From the NCBI GenBank assembly GCA_030374805.1, contig JARGSG010000023.1, positions 186,001-250,000 of the forward strand: a stretch of 64,000 nucleotides of DNA, written 5' to 3'. The position numbers and the translations under genes are program-made. Shown here in pieces: positions 22,145-32,969 of this stretch. This DNA is from Gracilaria gracilis. Its lineage: Eukaryota; Rhodophyta; Florideophyceae; Gracilariales; Gracilariaceae. How positions within the stretch are numbered: position 1 is the stretch's first letter; the number at the start of each line of letters is the position of its first letter. The notes under the pieces were generated by a model that was not told where the DNA came from, ran no database searches, and saw nothing but the letters and a program-made list of their open reading frames with translations.

Positions 22145-23034
22145 GGTGTGATGAGTACCGCGAGGGAGTGGTTGAGACGGCGAGTATTCGACCGCAGGGG
22201 TGAATCGAATTGAATTTTTATCCACAATGGGTGAATCGTTAGAGCTGAGGCTCAAAACCTCCACCCGTTCGGGGCTCCATGCTTGTTCAACCATTAAGGT
22301 ATTGGCATTGGTCGCCGATGGCGCGCCGTCCCTTGGCGTTACCTCGTCCGATTGACCAACATGGGGAACCGACAATCGCCGTGTACCGCTACGGGTGCGA
22401 GCCCGCACGCTGGTACCGGGGCTACACATGTGGTTCAGATAAGGATCGGGGGTCACCATAAACGGATTCAACCTTGTCGATCGGACGAGAAGCCACGGCG
22501 GCGCGAGCCAGCGACAAACCGCAAGGGGGTACGAAGGTAACCAGAAGGGAGAACGGTGGAACAACCTCGAAGGAGTCGGCAGCAGCGCCTCGAACGGACC
22601 GAGACGGAACCTCGAAGGGACAGAGAGACACGCCGCAACCAAATGGGCGCCGAAACCCTTCACGGTACAGTGCTCACAAGAGCTCGAAGGCGCAACCCGC
22701 CCCTCCCACTGGGTATACCGACACGGTAAATGGGTCGAAGCCGTGCAACCAAAAAGGTAGAACCTTGGAGGTATGCAATGGGCGTGCGTCGCGCCCAAAC
22801 CACAAATGGGAATGAAAAGGCCGCTGTCGGTGATAACCAAAGAGGTGGATAGAGCCGCCATGGGTGATGACCAGGGTGGTGAACAGAGTGCGCTCGGCGA
22901 CGCAGAGCCGACGCGACGCACGGCGCGAGATGGCACGAAGGCTGCGACAGGGACCAAATTGGGACGGCGATGCAACCGACTTGGTGAAAGGATCTAGGAG
23001 CCACGAAGGCGTGGCTCAGGGTAGGAAGGGGGTC
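22145..23034. other. Gypsy-1 region between the antisense ATG and the 3' LTR
   Basis: The minus strand stays open well upstream of the antisense ATG (to about 22975) but without another ATG, so it may be a transcript leader. At its LTR end there is a perfect 8-bp hairpin GAGCCACG (22998-23005) / CGTGGCTC (23010-23017), then the polypurine tract GTAGGAAGGGGGTC ending at 23034. Confidence 0.6.
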
Positions 23035-23542
23035 TGTAGTACTATGAGACCTCAATGGGTAGTTGCCACGTGGGCCTACTGGTGAGCCTTGCTGGCTGCA
23101 CTGTACCCAATTGGCATTATGTATTTTATAATTTCTAATTTCTAATTTATAGTTTAGGATAGCTTAGCATTGCTGGCCCATGACAGTAGGTCATGGGTGC
23201 AGCGGATGACGTCATGCCCACATGGGAGATCGGCGTCGGTGCACCTTGTATATATTGTGGTGCACCTCGCCTTCCCCCTTGGGTATTGTAATGCCAGGCA
23301 CCATTAGGGCAGTAACTATACCATCTCGGTCACTTGCTACTCTATTACTATTCAGGTTCTACCGCGCGTCGACGTCTACTACCGTACACCTACACGGTCT
23401 AGACTACTTGCCCCGCCATTTCCCCCTGCGGGTTTCAGGTGCCCTACTACCATACTGGTTGTGTGTTTTTCCCCTTTAGGTTGAGCCCTCGCGCGCTTCC
23501 TCTACCAGGCGGACGCCACACCTTATCGGTATTTGTACGACA
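23035..23542 (+). repeat. Gypsy-1 3' LTR (508 bp)
   Basis: Same length and termini as the 5' copy. The palindromes, the TGACGTCA site and the TATA module are all kept. The duplication ATTGA follows at 23543-23547. Confidence 0.95.
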
Positions 23543-23547
23543 ATTGA

Positions 23548-25943
23548 TGACGAATAAAATGATGACAGTGACAATTATTTTTATATTTGCACTGTAAGGA
23601 AAATTCGAATTTAATACTTTAAACTATTGAGCATGTAAATCAGCGTGTAGAGAAGCAAGCTTCTCGTAACCAAATCGTGAAGCTCCAATAGTGGTAGTGT
23701 CCGTTACCTCTACAATAGAACAGGTAAACTATGGTGTCTAAACTTTACGAAAGTCAAACGGAGTTTCCAATTGATCAAAGAAAAAATGTTTTACTAACTG
23801 CCCAGAAAGTTTCATTATTGAAAAATGGATGCACAAATTCAACTTTTCATAGTATCATAAACTACAAAAAAAGGCAAAGTTTTTCGACAAAAATGGGCAC
23901 AAGTTAAACTATTCATAGTACCAAAATATGGGTACTTAATGTGGCAGCTACTGGAAAGCATAATGATGTTTTGGGCCCATAGCACTACGCATAAAAAAAA
24001 GAGGCATATTATATATGCTTGTTTGCCTTGTTTTGTTACTTGTTGGCAGTGAAATGATCCAAACTCAGAGGGCCTCCTAAAAGAAAGCAAAATGCGCCGT
24101 ATGACACAGCGAATGTTTTTAAAGAAAAATATTAAGTATTACTACTGTGTTGGAATAGAATCTGAGTGTTTTTTGTATGAACGTCACGAGTAGCCAGTGT
24201 TTCAGCGATAGTGGTGGATCTTCAGAACGCGAGCCCTTGCTGCTATTCTACCTGAATTTGCCAGAATTAACTTGGCATATTGAACTAATTGCCCGTTTTC
24301 CACCCAGTAGGAGCTTTGCTATCAGGCATTTTCCGCTTTGCAAAAGCTTCAGCAAGACATATGGCCAAACCTGCTTTAATTAGCTCCAGCAAATTGAACG
24401 GGTTTTTCTGATCCTTTTCGTTAAATCGCAAAGCTCGTACTACGGAAGCAGAGCTACGTGTTTTGATCGAAAGTGCACAATTCTCAATCAAAATCTGCCT
24501 AAAAGTTAGAGTTCTGCATGTTTTTTGGTGATTTCTTTTGAAATCGGCGGGGTGGCAAAATCAACCGCTATTATATATATAAAGCTTACAGATGTTTCAA
24601 AAGTAATGCCACTGAGCTGGATATTTTGATCTACAAATGCGCTGTGTCACAAAGCGCATTTTTCTGTCTTTCTGGACAGACACCCCGTTTAAATCATTTT
24701 AGTACCAACGATTGAAAACGCAAGGAAAAAAACAACCAGAGTTTCCCAGATTTTGCTTTGTAACCAGTTTGACTCCAAAATTTTTTTTCCTTCATATTAA
24801 CCCTCTACAAAGATTTTATCCTCTTGGCACCAAATGCTTGGTACTGTGAAATAACGCCTATCTCTAAAGACTATTTTAAACCTTTTATATGCAAAGTACA
24901 TTAGCAAATTAAAGTAAATAAAACAAAAGCTCAAATGAGTTTTTGTTTAGCATCCTCAAAAACGATTCCAAAAAGAAAGTCTTTTTTCACAATCGAGACT
25001 GTTTTGAAAAGAGTTTTGCGACCATTTTTTTCGAGAAGCCAGCTTCTCGAAGCGCTGATAGCAAAGGTCCTGCTGACAAACGAGCTGAGCTAATGTAGAG
25101 CTAATTAAGGGCTTTTCTCAAAGCGAAATCCATTTTTAAGGCGCAACAAGGTGTTTTTAGGCAGTTAAAAACTACGACTTGGTACACCCTTGAAATGTAC
25201 CGCTTTTATTTGGAACACCCTGTTTTCTTTCGAAAAAAGTATTGTGGTGCAATAAAAGTTTTTAAAAAAATGCGCCGTGTCACACGGCGCATTTTCCGTT
25301 CTTTCTGGCGAGAAGCCCTACATTAGGTCACTACAATACCAACAAATTAAAATGCAACGAAAACAATCAACTATCAAAGCAGATATTTTGGAGACACCCC
25401 GTAGTTGAATCCAAATTTGTTCCAAACGGAGCAATATTTCAGTACTATATTTCCAGTTTAGACTACCAACTCATTCGAATTGTGCCAAAAACTAAATATA
25501 AATACAAACTTTCACCGAACTTTTCTAGAATTGTTTGCTATGCGTCATCTGTAGTGAAACATTTGTAAAATGTGGACTTTCCACCGCCACAAAGATTTGT
25601 TTAATGTCTATTTTGCATGCAGTTACAGAAAGAAAATGTAACTTAGGAATGCCGGATATATTAGCAGACGGCAGGTTTAAACAAAATAGCTTTATTGTTC
25701 TTACAGCTTATATATGTATTGAAATTGGGTTGTCAAATAACCTACAAACAGTTTGACTTTAAATCCAATTTGAGAGCATGCAACTTTGTCTTTAAAGTTT
25801 GCAAAACTTTTCATCGCAAACGACCGCCCTTTCGGCTAACTCATTTTACAATACTTCAAATGGAGCTTTGCGGTGTTTTCCTTTACGAAGCCTGCTTCGC
25901 AAAGCTCTGATGTATTTGATAAGCTTTCTTTCTCTTTTAGAAG
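23548..25943. other. AT-rich intergenic DNA with palindrome-bearing repeats
   Basis: No credible gene. It holds three copies of a diverged repeat family centred on a GCGCCGTGTCACACGGCGC-like palindrome: an inverted copy at 24090-24115 and forward copies at 24635-24661 and 25267-25295. Each is followed on its own strand by a CTTTCTGGA-C-CCC-like stretch and a block resembling ACCAACAAATTAAAATGCAA. The segment 25075-25530 is a direct copy of 63385-63850. Confidence 0.65.
25075..25530 (+). repeat. Dispersed repeat, module B (left copy)
   Basis: Readable along its whole length against 63385-63850: ACAAACGAGCTGAGCTAA, GTTTTTAGGCA, CTTGGTACA, TTGAAATGTA, the perfect 29-nt palindrome (25267-25295, arms of 14 bp), and ACAAACTTTCACCGA near the end. 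It contains GGTACACCC and GGAACACCC motifs, which read on the other strand as GGGTGTACC and GGGTGTTCC, reminiscent of Tc1/mariner-type ends. That link is only suggestive. Confidence 0.75.
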
Positions 25944-26366
25944 TTAAAAGTTTGCGGATTTCCCGCGCTTCCTTGGGTGCAACTGTGTTTGATGCGCCAT
26001 TTGTGTGCACCGTAAAGCAGACAGTTTTCCTTTCGGAACTAAGTGTCCATCCACCTTACGCTCCAGAGCCCCGTGTAGGTTACGAAACAGATTTGTGTAT
26101 CTCTGTCCGGGTGTAAGACCTGATTTATTTCCAGAACCGTTGTCCTGAACGCTATGGTGATATGCATGGGACCATCTAACAACAGCGTAAAATCTTAATC
26201 CGAACTTGACAGGTTTCGACTTCATATATGAGAGAACAGCAGTACTTCCTTTACAACGCACTGTGTTTCCATCGAGGGAACTTACTCCGACAGGAATGGT
26301 CATGGTGGCAGCATTCCTAGCAAAATGCTCAAGAAGTTGGCGACTATGCCATAAAGGGTCGGACAA
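25944..26366 (-). pseudogene. piggyBac-like transposase fragment
   Basis: About 140 codons with the pattern of a DDE_Tnp_1_7 (piggyBac) core: DPLWHSRQLLEHF, then SLDGNTVRCKGST (equivalent of the first catalytic Asp region followed by the KGR-like stretch), then KSKPVKFGLRFYAVV, the KP-x-K-x-G-x-K motif. No ATG starts it, neighbouring frames carry stops, and the remaining catalytic Asp residues are not found nearby. It is therefore a relic of a cut-and-paste transposase. Confidence 0.6.
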
Positions 26367-26944
26367 GCAGCACCTGGATCATAATAGGCGTAGAGACGAA
26401 TTGCAGCCCTTATATTCCAAAATGTATCCCTTCCCATAGTCTTGTTGAAAAAGTGTAGCCATAGTGTAGAAGATCAGATTTCGGCGGCGACTCAGGCGGG
26501 GTACGGATGTCGCCAACTCAAGTTTGCGCTTTGGTATTTCAGGAGACGCCCAGTGTCTAAGATGTGTTTCCTAGCTTCAAGGCAATTTATCTGGACGTAT
26601 GCATATGGTGACCGGTCGTTCATCACCCCCCCTTGTCACTTTCTAGCTGTTGAGGGAACACGTCCTGAAACCATGACGCCCTGAAACCACTTGTTGAAAC
26701 GAGGCCTCGGCTGTCGAGCTGAAAAACGGCAGAAGAGAATTCGACGCGATTGAGACGAGAGACGAACTCACGAGAGAGAGAATTGGGCGTGGAAAGGAGA
26801 CTAGGAAGGAGAGAAAAAAAGAGATAGCTGGCAGTTAATTGTTCTCGATTCAGTAAAGCAAAAGTGTCCCCTAGCTGTTGACGATGATCCTTCGAGGTCA
26901 TCAAGACTCTCTCACCTCCCCGCCTGATGCAAACGGGATAACAT
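26367..26944. other. Intergenic, no gene seen
   Basis: It lies between the transposase relic and the 3' end of the BCS1-like gene. On the minus strand GGAATAAATG overlaps the gene's stop codon and gives an AATAAA that could serve in polyadenylation. Purine-rich GAGA stretches occur at 26755-26825. Confidence 0.5.
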
Positions 26945-28486
26945 TTATTCCTTTGATTCATTTCCCTCCTCCTTCTTTAATTCTGTTCGCTTCTCTTTCT
27001 GTTCCTCGACTACGGCAGCATGCGCCGCAGATTCTGAGAGAAAGCCCGGTAGAGCTGCAAGGCACATTTCAACCGAACGACCACGATATTGAATGAACAA
27101 CTGTTGCAATGTAGCAATGGTTGGAGCTTCATTGTCCTCTCCCCATCGTACAAGGCTTTCGACAAACTGGTTCACCTGCTCATCGCTTGCGTTTCTGTAA
27201 AACAATCTGAACAATATAGCTAACTGCCCTTCAGAGGGCGGGACGAACCGAAAACGTCTATCAACGCGACCACCCCGGATGAGAGCAGGATCAAGTCGAT
27301 CAACGTGGTTAGTGGTCATAATTGTGATTAGACCCTCAGAACTGGTCACTCCATCCAATGCATTGAGCAACCCAGAGAATGTTAGTGATGAGCTGTTGGC
27401 ACTGGATCGATCTCCCTTGAACAGGGCGTCCACATCTTCCAGGACGAGCACAGCGTTCGATGGTACTCCACTCAAGGCATCACCGAGCAGTTGATTACTA
27501 AACTTCTCATTTGTCATCGAAAGGAAACAGCATGACAAAGAGTACTTCCCAGCAAGGACGCGAATGGTGCTTGTCTTTCCAGTGCCAGGAACTCCTTCGA
27601 ACAAGTAACTCCTCCTGTGCGGAAGCCCATGTTCTATGTACCAACTCTTAGAATCCGGATGTAGAAACTGTTCCACGTCTTCCATGATGCCTTCCATTTG
27701 TCCATCAGCAAGTACAACGGAATCATGTGGGCGTGCGCGACGAGCCCCTTCTTCAGCCCATTCGCCATCGCCACACGAATCGCATTTGAATCTATACAAA
27801 TTGTATTTCCTTCCTTGATGGTCCGGACTACTTCGATCAACATTCCACTGCAACATGCCCTTCAAGAACTCCTGGAGGGCTTCATCACCATGATGAGTGG
27901 AGACGCGAACGACATGTAGAGGGGTTATTCCTTCCCCACAGCTGCTAAGAGGCGCTCCCATTTCATAGTGCATGATATGAAGACTAACACTGTCTCCCAT
28001 TCCGTCCGGAAGTTTGTACGGTTGATGGTCGCCATTCAAAATGAGAAATTGTGGAACGAGATCTTCTGGCGGTGGCCAGCAGACTACGGTGGACCCAACA
28101 TCCATCAGAAGCTTGGGGAGAGGGGCTTTGGGACGCCTTGTTCCTGATCCAGGGGCAATGCCGGGCGACATTGATAGTAACCTGTTGCGACGAAGACGGG
28201 ATAGGCTGTGGTCGTCTTCATCGGTGTTTGCGTCGACATAAGGGTCCTCATGATTAACAAAGAACCTGCGCGCATCGTTGGAGTCAAGCGTATTCGGGAA
28301 GAGTGCAGCGTACAGAAGGATGGTGTTGTAGAGTTTCCTGGTCTCATGTGTTACTGTGCAGGAGGAGATTCGATTGGCGGGAACATCGAAGATTTGCACG
28401 AGCTCTTTCTGATGCGATTCTGGGAAGTGGGTCAGTGATCCTTGGGGAACGGGGGAGAACGAAAGGGGCTGCAGTTCAGGGGCCAT
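26945..28486 (-). CDS. BCS1-like AAA ATPase
   Basis: 513 residues without introns, from ATG 28486 to TAA. The C-terminal half is an AAA domain: Walker A GVPGTGKTS (298-306), Walker B LVLEDVDAL (D351, D353), a TTNHVDRLDPALIRGGRVD segment with the BCS1-type arginines, and a BCS1-like continuation FRFVPPSE. Family members are homologues of the mitochondrial Rieske-protein chaperone Bcs1 and the plant AATP group. An N-terminal transmembrane segment, usual in Bcs1, is not obvious, so mitochondrial inner-membrane placement is not supported. A CDSC pair near residue 235 just before the AAA domain is unusual. The charged C-terminus (EKRTELKKEEGNES) may be a coiled tail. A TATA box lies about 100 bp upstream. 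It is the only intact host-type gene in the left island. Confidence 0.9.
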   Translation of the reverse strand: MAPELQPLSFSPVPQGSLTHFPESHQKELVQIFDVPANRISSCTVTHETRKLYNTILLYAALFPNTLDSNDARRFFVNHEDPYVDANTDEDDHSLSRLRRNRLLSMSPGIAPGSGTRRPKAPLPKLLMDVGSTVVCWPPPEDLVPQFLILNGDHQPYKLPDGMGDSVSLHIMHYEMGAPLSSCGEGITPLHVVRVSTHHGDEALQEFLKGMLQWNVDRSSPDHQGRKYNLYRFKCDSCGDGEWAEEGARRARPHDSVVLADGQMEGIMEDVEQFLHPDSKSWYIEHGLPHRRSYLFEGVPGTGKTSTIRVLAGKYSLSCCFLSMTNEKFSNQLLGDALSGVPSNAVLVLEDVDALFKGDRSSANSSSLTFSGLLNALDGVTSSEGLITIMTTNHVDRLDPALIRGGRVDRRFRFVPPSEGQLAILFRLFYRNASDEQVNQFVESLVRWGEDNEAPTIATLQQLFIQYRGRSVEMCLAALPGFLSESAAHAAVVEEQKEKRTELKKEEGNESKE

Positions 28487-28582
28487 AGTGAGAGACTGCC
28501 GGGGGGCGGGAGATACTGGAAGAGAGTATCTTCTGCAGCGGGAAGTACTGGAGGAGTAGGCAAAGCGATGGAGGTAGCCATT

Positions 28583-28590
28583 CTTATATA
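28583..28590 (-). promoter_or_regulatory. TATA box of the BCS1-like gene
   Basis: TATATAAG on the minus strand, about 97 bp upstream of the ATG. The HLIP-like gene in this window has a TATA box at a similar distance. Confidence 0.55.
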
Positions 28591-28897
28591 GATCCCGAGA
28601 TGGTTCAATCTTGAGACGTTCATCAACATCGGTGCGATGGGTTGACAGAACGTTGGCGGCGCTGCGAAGAAAGCCGGCTACGGTAGCGATGTCAAATCAC
28701 TTCGCAACGTACACGGCGGCTTTGGAGGATGATGTGTGTTCGTAAGCACCGCTGGTGCGTTTAATACGCAAATGCGCGCTGTCAGCTTGTCAGCTCCCAG
28801 AATGGGACTCCAACGATCATAGTTGGTTCCGAGAATGCGCGATTCGATTTGCCGGAATGATACGAAGACGGCCGCCTGAACTCCGTCATTTTGTTGA
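28591..28897. other. Intergenic, no gene seen
   Basis: Sequence upstream of the BCS1-like promoter. An 85-codon minus-strand frame here (28935-28678) shows no motif and is not supported. Confidence 0.4.
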
Positions 28898-29470
28898 TTA
28901 GGCGCGAAAGGGGCCACTTGAGATTTGATGTCCACTAAAAACCAATAAATCTATGAAGGTTAGTTTTCTTGACTCGCGCCGCGCACGCCGTTTCTGACGT
29001 CTACGAGAAGGTGCACTCTTTTGCTTGTATCTACCGATCGGCATGTCAAAGAGCCTTAATACTCCGGCTTGTAAATTGATACATGTTGCGTAATCAGTAT
29101 TCTTCGTTCTTGCCAAGTCAGCCACTAACTGGCTTGGCAAGGGGCTGCATAAACGCTTCCCAATTTCGGGAAGAACCCACGTCCGGAAAAGAGCAAGCCG
29201 GTGGGTATGCCCTTTCTTTTTTGCTGGCTTAATCTCTTTGCGGAGAAGAAGCCGAAACCGCTCTAACTGCGTCCTTCTGTACATTCAACGAGCAATCCCA
29301 ACTCTGATCATCAGGGGTGACAACTGTATGTTGAGCCATTTGGTAAAGTACACATGCAACCTGGAACTGCTTGTCTGAAGCTCATATGAAATTATACTAT
29401 ACGAATAATGATCATCAGCTTCCAACTGCTCTTCCTCTTCTTCTTCTTTAGTTGGGACAATAAGATTCAA
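28898..29470 (-). pseudogene. Unidentified minus-strand reading frame with one internal stop
   Basis: From ATG 29470 the frame encodes about 60 residues with an acidic run of six Glu, meets TGA, and resumes at once with ATG 29284 for 128 more residues in the same frame. The second part is very basic near its end (KSAPSRRRQKRRARRESRK). I do not recognise the family. The two parts may be one former protein with a nonsense change, or chance. No coverage from repeats elsewhere in the window. Confidence 0.3.
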
Positions 29471-30364
29471 TTACTAGACTGTAGTAAACCTTTAAGCAAG
29501 GTTTTCTATCTGTAAGAAGGCCAAGAACGTTTGTGGAGACTGCCGAACCAAAGTTGACACGGAGTTTTTTGCGGCTCGTGGTAAAGCTTTAAGCAGCTTA
29601 CGACGTGAGACATGCTGTTTCTCTCGTGCTTGACGAGACAGAGAGAGAAAATTTGACAAGCACCAAGACAGAGGTAAAAACGAGATAACAGTCTGGCTTG
29701 ACCGACACAGATAAATATCCACCTTTCCCTGCACGACGCTCTCGGTCATGCACGAGACCTGATTATTCGTGAAAAAGCTTCAGATCAGCATCTCAGCAAG
29801 GGAATTGATGGTAATTGGCAACTAAGCATGTTCTCAGCCAAATGTGTGGCTAACTGCTTCTCTATTAAAAGCAATATTGGAAGTGACGTGTGGGCTCTTC
29901 GTCCTACAGTGTCAGAACTTCAGCGCAAAACTTCGCAATCTCGCGCTGATGGATGCGTCGATCGGCAGTTGTTCACAATGTTGGTGGTCGTAAACTTCAG
30001 ATACCATTGTAACTGGCGAGCTGGGGTTTTATAGGTGGATGTTGACGGCCCGCGTCCCCTTGGAGAACAGAAGACGAGGACGTAAAGCAATCTCAGCCAC
30101 GAGTTCTATTGCGTTTTTCTGAGTATAGCAGTAAGCAGCAGTATCGATGATGAAGAGTAACAAAGGTTGAAATGAATTTGACTGTTACTATCAGTTGATG
30201 GGCCCGTATTTCTGACTGACTACCGCAAGAATTACGATGACGTCAGTCAGTCACAAGTTTCAAGAATCAGTCAGTCGGATTAGTCAACAGGGTGGATTGA
30301 TTTGAAATTTAAAATTTAAAATCAAATATTCCAAAAAGTGTTGAACGAGTGAACTCTTTTCTGA
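29471..30364. other. Intergenic, with TGACTGACT-rich motif
   Basis: No gene is supported. Around 30199-30280 the sequence reads GGGCCCGTATTTCTGACTGACT, followed by several GTCAGTCA units and a TGACGTCA. A similar GGCCCGTATTCGTGACTGACT occurs on the minus strand near 60194-60214. Confidence 0.4.
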
Positions 30365-31085
30365 TTGTTTTGAAAAACAATCATTTTGCTATCTGGTTGT
30401 AATTATATCAGTATTTTTGGGGTATTTAATGTTGTGTTTATTTTGATCTCCAAGCTCTACAGGCTGAAACTGACAATTAGCTCAATGTACAAAGCCAATT
30501 TTTGGAAATGCAGCTAGAACTGTACTATTGGCCATTGTTCTGATCTGCAAAAGTTGTTGGCACATTGCCAAATCTTGACGCTTATGCATAGAGTACTCGA
30601 ATTATATTCAAACCAATATTTTTGTTTAAAAAATGCGGCGTTTCACTATCATTTCTTTGCATTTTCGGACACTCCATGTAATTGGATAATTTCAAATCCA
30701 ACAAATGAAAATCCAAGAAAGCAAAATGTGTCGTAAATCAATAACTCGGATGTGACAATAAACTGACACCCAAATTGCGGTATTTCTTGCATTCAATTGT
30801 ATATGAACTTCATGAATTTGTACCCAAGGTGTGGAAATGTCTTTAGTCAGATTTTGTGTACCACAGCATACGAAATTGAAGTAGAACTTTTAGATAAGTA
30901 TTGATTCAATATTCGAAAGTTGTGGTAAATTTATCAGAAAAGCAGTACCAAAACAAACGCACTTAGAACCAGCTGTATATATAAAGAATTATCGAGAATT
31001 ACGAAAGCACATAAACAAGTAGGTCATTATCCCAGCGAACATTTTGATATGAGGCTTCTTCGGCAGGATTTCCATTCTGATTTAA
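30365..31085 (+). repeat. Dispersed repeat, module A (left copy)
   Basis: A ~720-bp direct copy of 62091-62798. It shares GAAAAACAATCATTTTGCTA, CTATTGGCCA, GTACCAAAACAAACG, the ATGCGGCGT-TCAC palindrome relative (about 30632) and the final ATTCTGATTTAA. Both copies stop matching at TTTAA. Here the sequence continues TTAACCCTTT, which resembles a piggyBac-type end. Confidence 0.8.
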
Positions 31086-31363
31086 CCCTTTCGAACCGGG
31101 AAAATTTTTAACCAACTATAGTAGCAATAACAAAAAGCCAATTGGAATGTTACGCTTGTGCCGCCGTTGAACTACGAACTCATGTGCTTTGTCGAGAGTA
31201 TGTCTCTGAAACTTTAGTTTGGCCCACACTATTTCCCTACCGTGCATCGTTCGTTTACAATTGAACAGTGACGCCTTCTTGCTCTGCTGATTTTTCTCTC
31301 TGTTCTATGGTGCTTTTGAAACATTGACGTTCTGCCATTCCTTGGTTTTGCCACGTTCTTATG

Positions 31364-31622
31364 TGTAGCCGTTAATGGCTCTAAGACGCCGTTTACGGCT
31401 CTGCGCTGCAGGCGGAACCCAAAGAGGAATCAGGTTCCGCCTCCAACCACGCGCGCGTAGGTAGCAACCGCGTAGGTGACCATTGCGCAAGCAACACCCT
31501 AGACTAGTGTCGCTACCTTTTTCGCCCGCGCAGTCGTGGCATTTAAGCCACGACTCGACGCCTTCTCAGTAAAGAGCGGGTATCGAACTTCATCATCGAA
31601 ACGACTTGCGTAGTTCGCTACA
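31364..31622 (+). repeat. Gypsy-3 5' LTR (259 bp)
   Basis: TGTAGCCG...TCGCTACA. It holds two perfect hairpins: GCGGAACC (31412-31419) with GGTTCCGC (31433-31440), and AGTCGTGGC (31532-31540) with GCCACGACT (31547-31555). The second encloses the AT core ATTTAA, a possible TATA element. Confidence 0.94.
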
Positions 31623-31683
31623 GTGATCACTGGTGTCACTACTCTAGTTTAACGTTCAACATCTATTTCGTTCGATCACCGAA

Positions 31684-32969
31684 ATGTCCGACACCCAGTC
31701 GAACCCTGGCGAAAGCAGCCACACGGATGCGTCGCAACCGCAGGTCATATACACAGAACCGAATTTTGTGTCAACCTCAATCAACCATCCACGTCTTGTT
31801 CACACAGACTCCGCTTCGATCAGGAAATTTTTAATCGCATATGACCAGTATCGAAAGAAAATCACAGCACGAGCACTCCAGCTTGCTGTGGTAGACTCTA
31901 CGACCACTGAACCCGTACGACCAGTCAATCTCACCTACTGTGTCGATCCAGAATGGATACAGTCTATCATCGATTTGAATCTCATTCCAAACCTCTCCGA
32001 CGTCGACATGTTGACCGACGAAATGCTTCGAGATTTCTTAGAAGGGAGAGCGAAGACAAAGAAGACTGCCATCTCTCTACCGTCTCTAAATTTGCTTGTC
32101 GAGAAGGAACTCAAAATGGATATGTCAGATCCCTCTGCACCGATGCGAATGGAAAATCTTTTTGGATCTTACCTTTCTCTGTTAAGACGTAACGAGTTGA
32201 AATGGGTCACTACATCCCGGCCAAATATCGCCGTCAAACACGTCATTTCCGCTGTCCGACCAACATGGTTTCGTACAAAGTTGGAAGCAAACGTTGCTCT
32301 CTCGCACATGGAACTCAAATCCGATTTTCCAGCCTTCTTTCAGCATGCTATGAAGCTTTCACAGTCATTTGAAGATCTGGATAACGGCCCAACACCGCAG
32401 AACTTGTCATCACGCTCCCGCAAGGCGGACCAGAAAGGAGGCAGTTCGGAGTCTCACAGACACTCCAACAATGCTGCTCGCTCGAGCAGCGAGCCACGCA
32501 AATCCCGATCGCGACGACCACTGCCACCATGCCCATACCCACCTTGCAAGAAGAAAGGGCTACGGCATTGGGTTGACGACTGTCAGAAGTCTACAGATGA
32601 GAAAAAGTGGGAGATGAAAGCCGTTTTTGCGGCTCAGAAGGCAGCAGACGGTCCTGCCAAATTCACTCGTAGTCAGAAGAACAAGGGCGAAAGCAAAGGC
32701 ACGGTCAACCGACTACGACCACCGTCCACGTCGAAGAACAACTCGTCTTGTCTTATCACCGTCTCTGACGGTAGGACCTGCCTTGATGGAACTGGTAGGT
32801 GTGATGACGGCAGCGACGACAGTAACGTGTCCCCGAGTCTAGCCGAAAAGGCTGCTCTGAAAGGCATTGGCAAAATATCAGCCATCAAGCCAACTCACCT
32901 ATCGGTAGCTCTGAAGTCTGGTTCGAAACCGCAGAGTTTTGCTTTCTCCCGATCGTGGACTGCGCCACG
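31684..32969 (+). CDS. Gypsy-3 Gag and protease N-terminus (first exon-like segment, cut by gypsy-2)
   Basis: From ATG 31684, 62 bp after the LTR. It has a capsid-like region, an SR-rich basic stretch, and a zinc motif CPYPPCKKKGLRHWVDDC (CX4C...H...C). The protease start is at DDGSDD (D374-D375-G-S377), where a typical retropepsin would have D-S/T-G. Gypsy-2 interrupts it at base 32969. The frame continues without loss at 44411. Read up to the insertion it ends in TAG/TGA codons supplied by the gypsy-2 LTR. Confidence 0.85.

Larger units (their letters stand above)
11959..23542 (+). mobile_element. Gypsy-1: chromodomain Ty3/gypsy retrotransposon with antisense gene, defective
   Basis: 508-bp LTRs (11959-12466 and 23035-23542) enclose gag, pol with a chromodomain, and a minus-strand gene before the 3' LTR. 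The duplication ATTGA flanks it (11954-11958 and 23543-23547). The LTRs differ at about 26 of 508 sites by eye (about 95% identity), so this is an older copy of the family also represented by gypsy-2. Indels and stops affect every gene, and about 60 bp of pol are missing near 18160 compared with gypsy-2. Confidence 0.95.

Noticed and set aside
24177-24383. Small frames in the AT-rich left island
   Set aside because: Short, without motifs, and inside repeats with no frame conservation between copies.
28678-28935. 85-codon minus-strand frame upstream of the BCS1-like gene
   Set aside because: No recognisable motif, no ATG-linked promoter sign, and no second copy.
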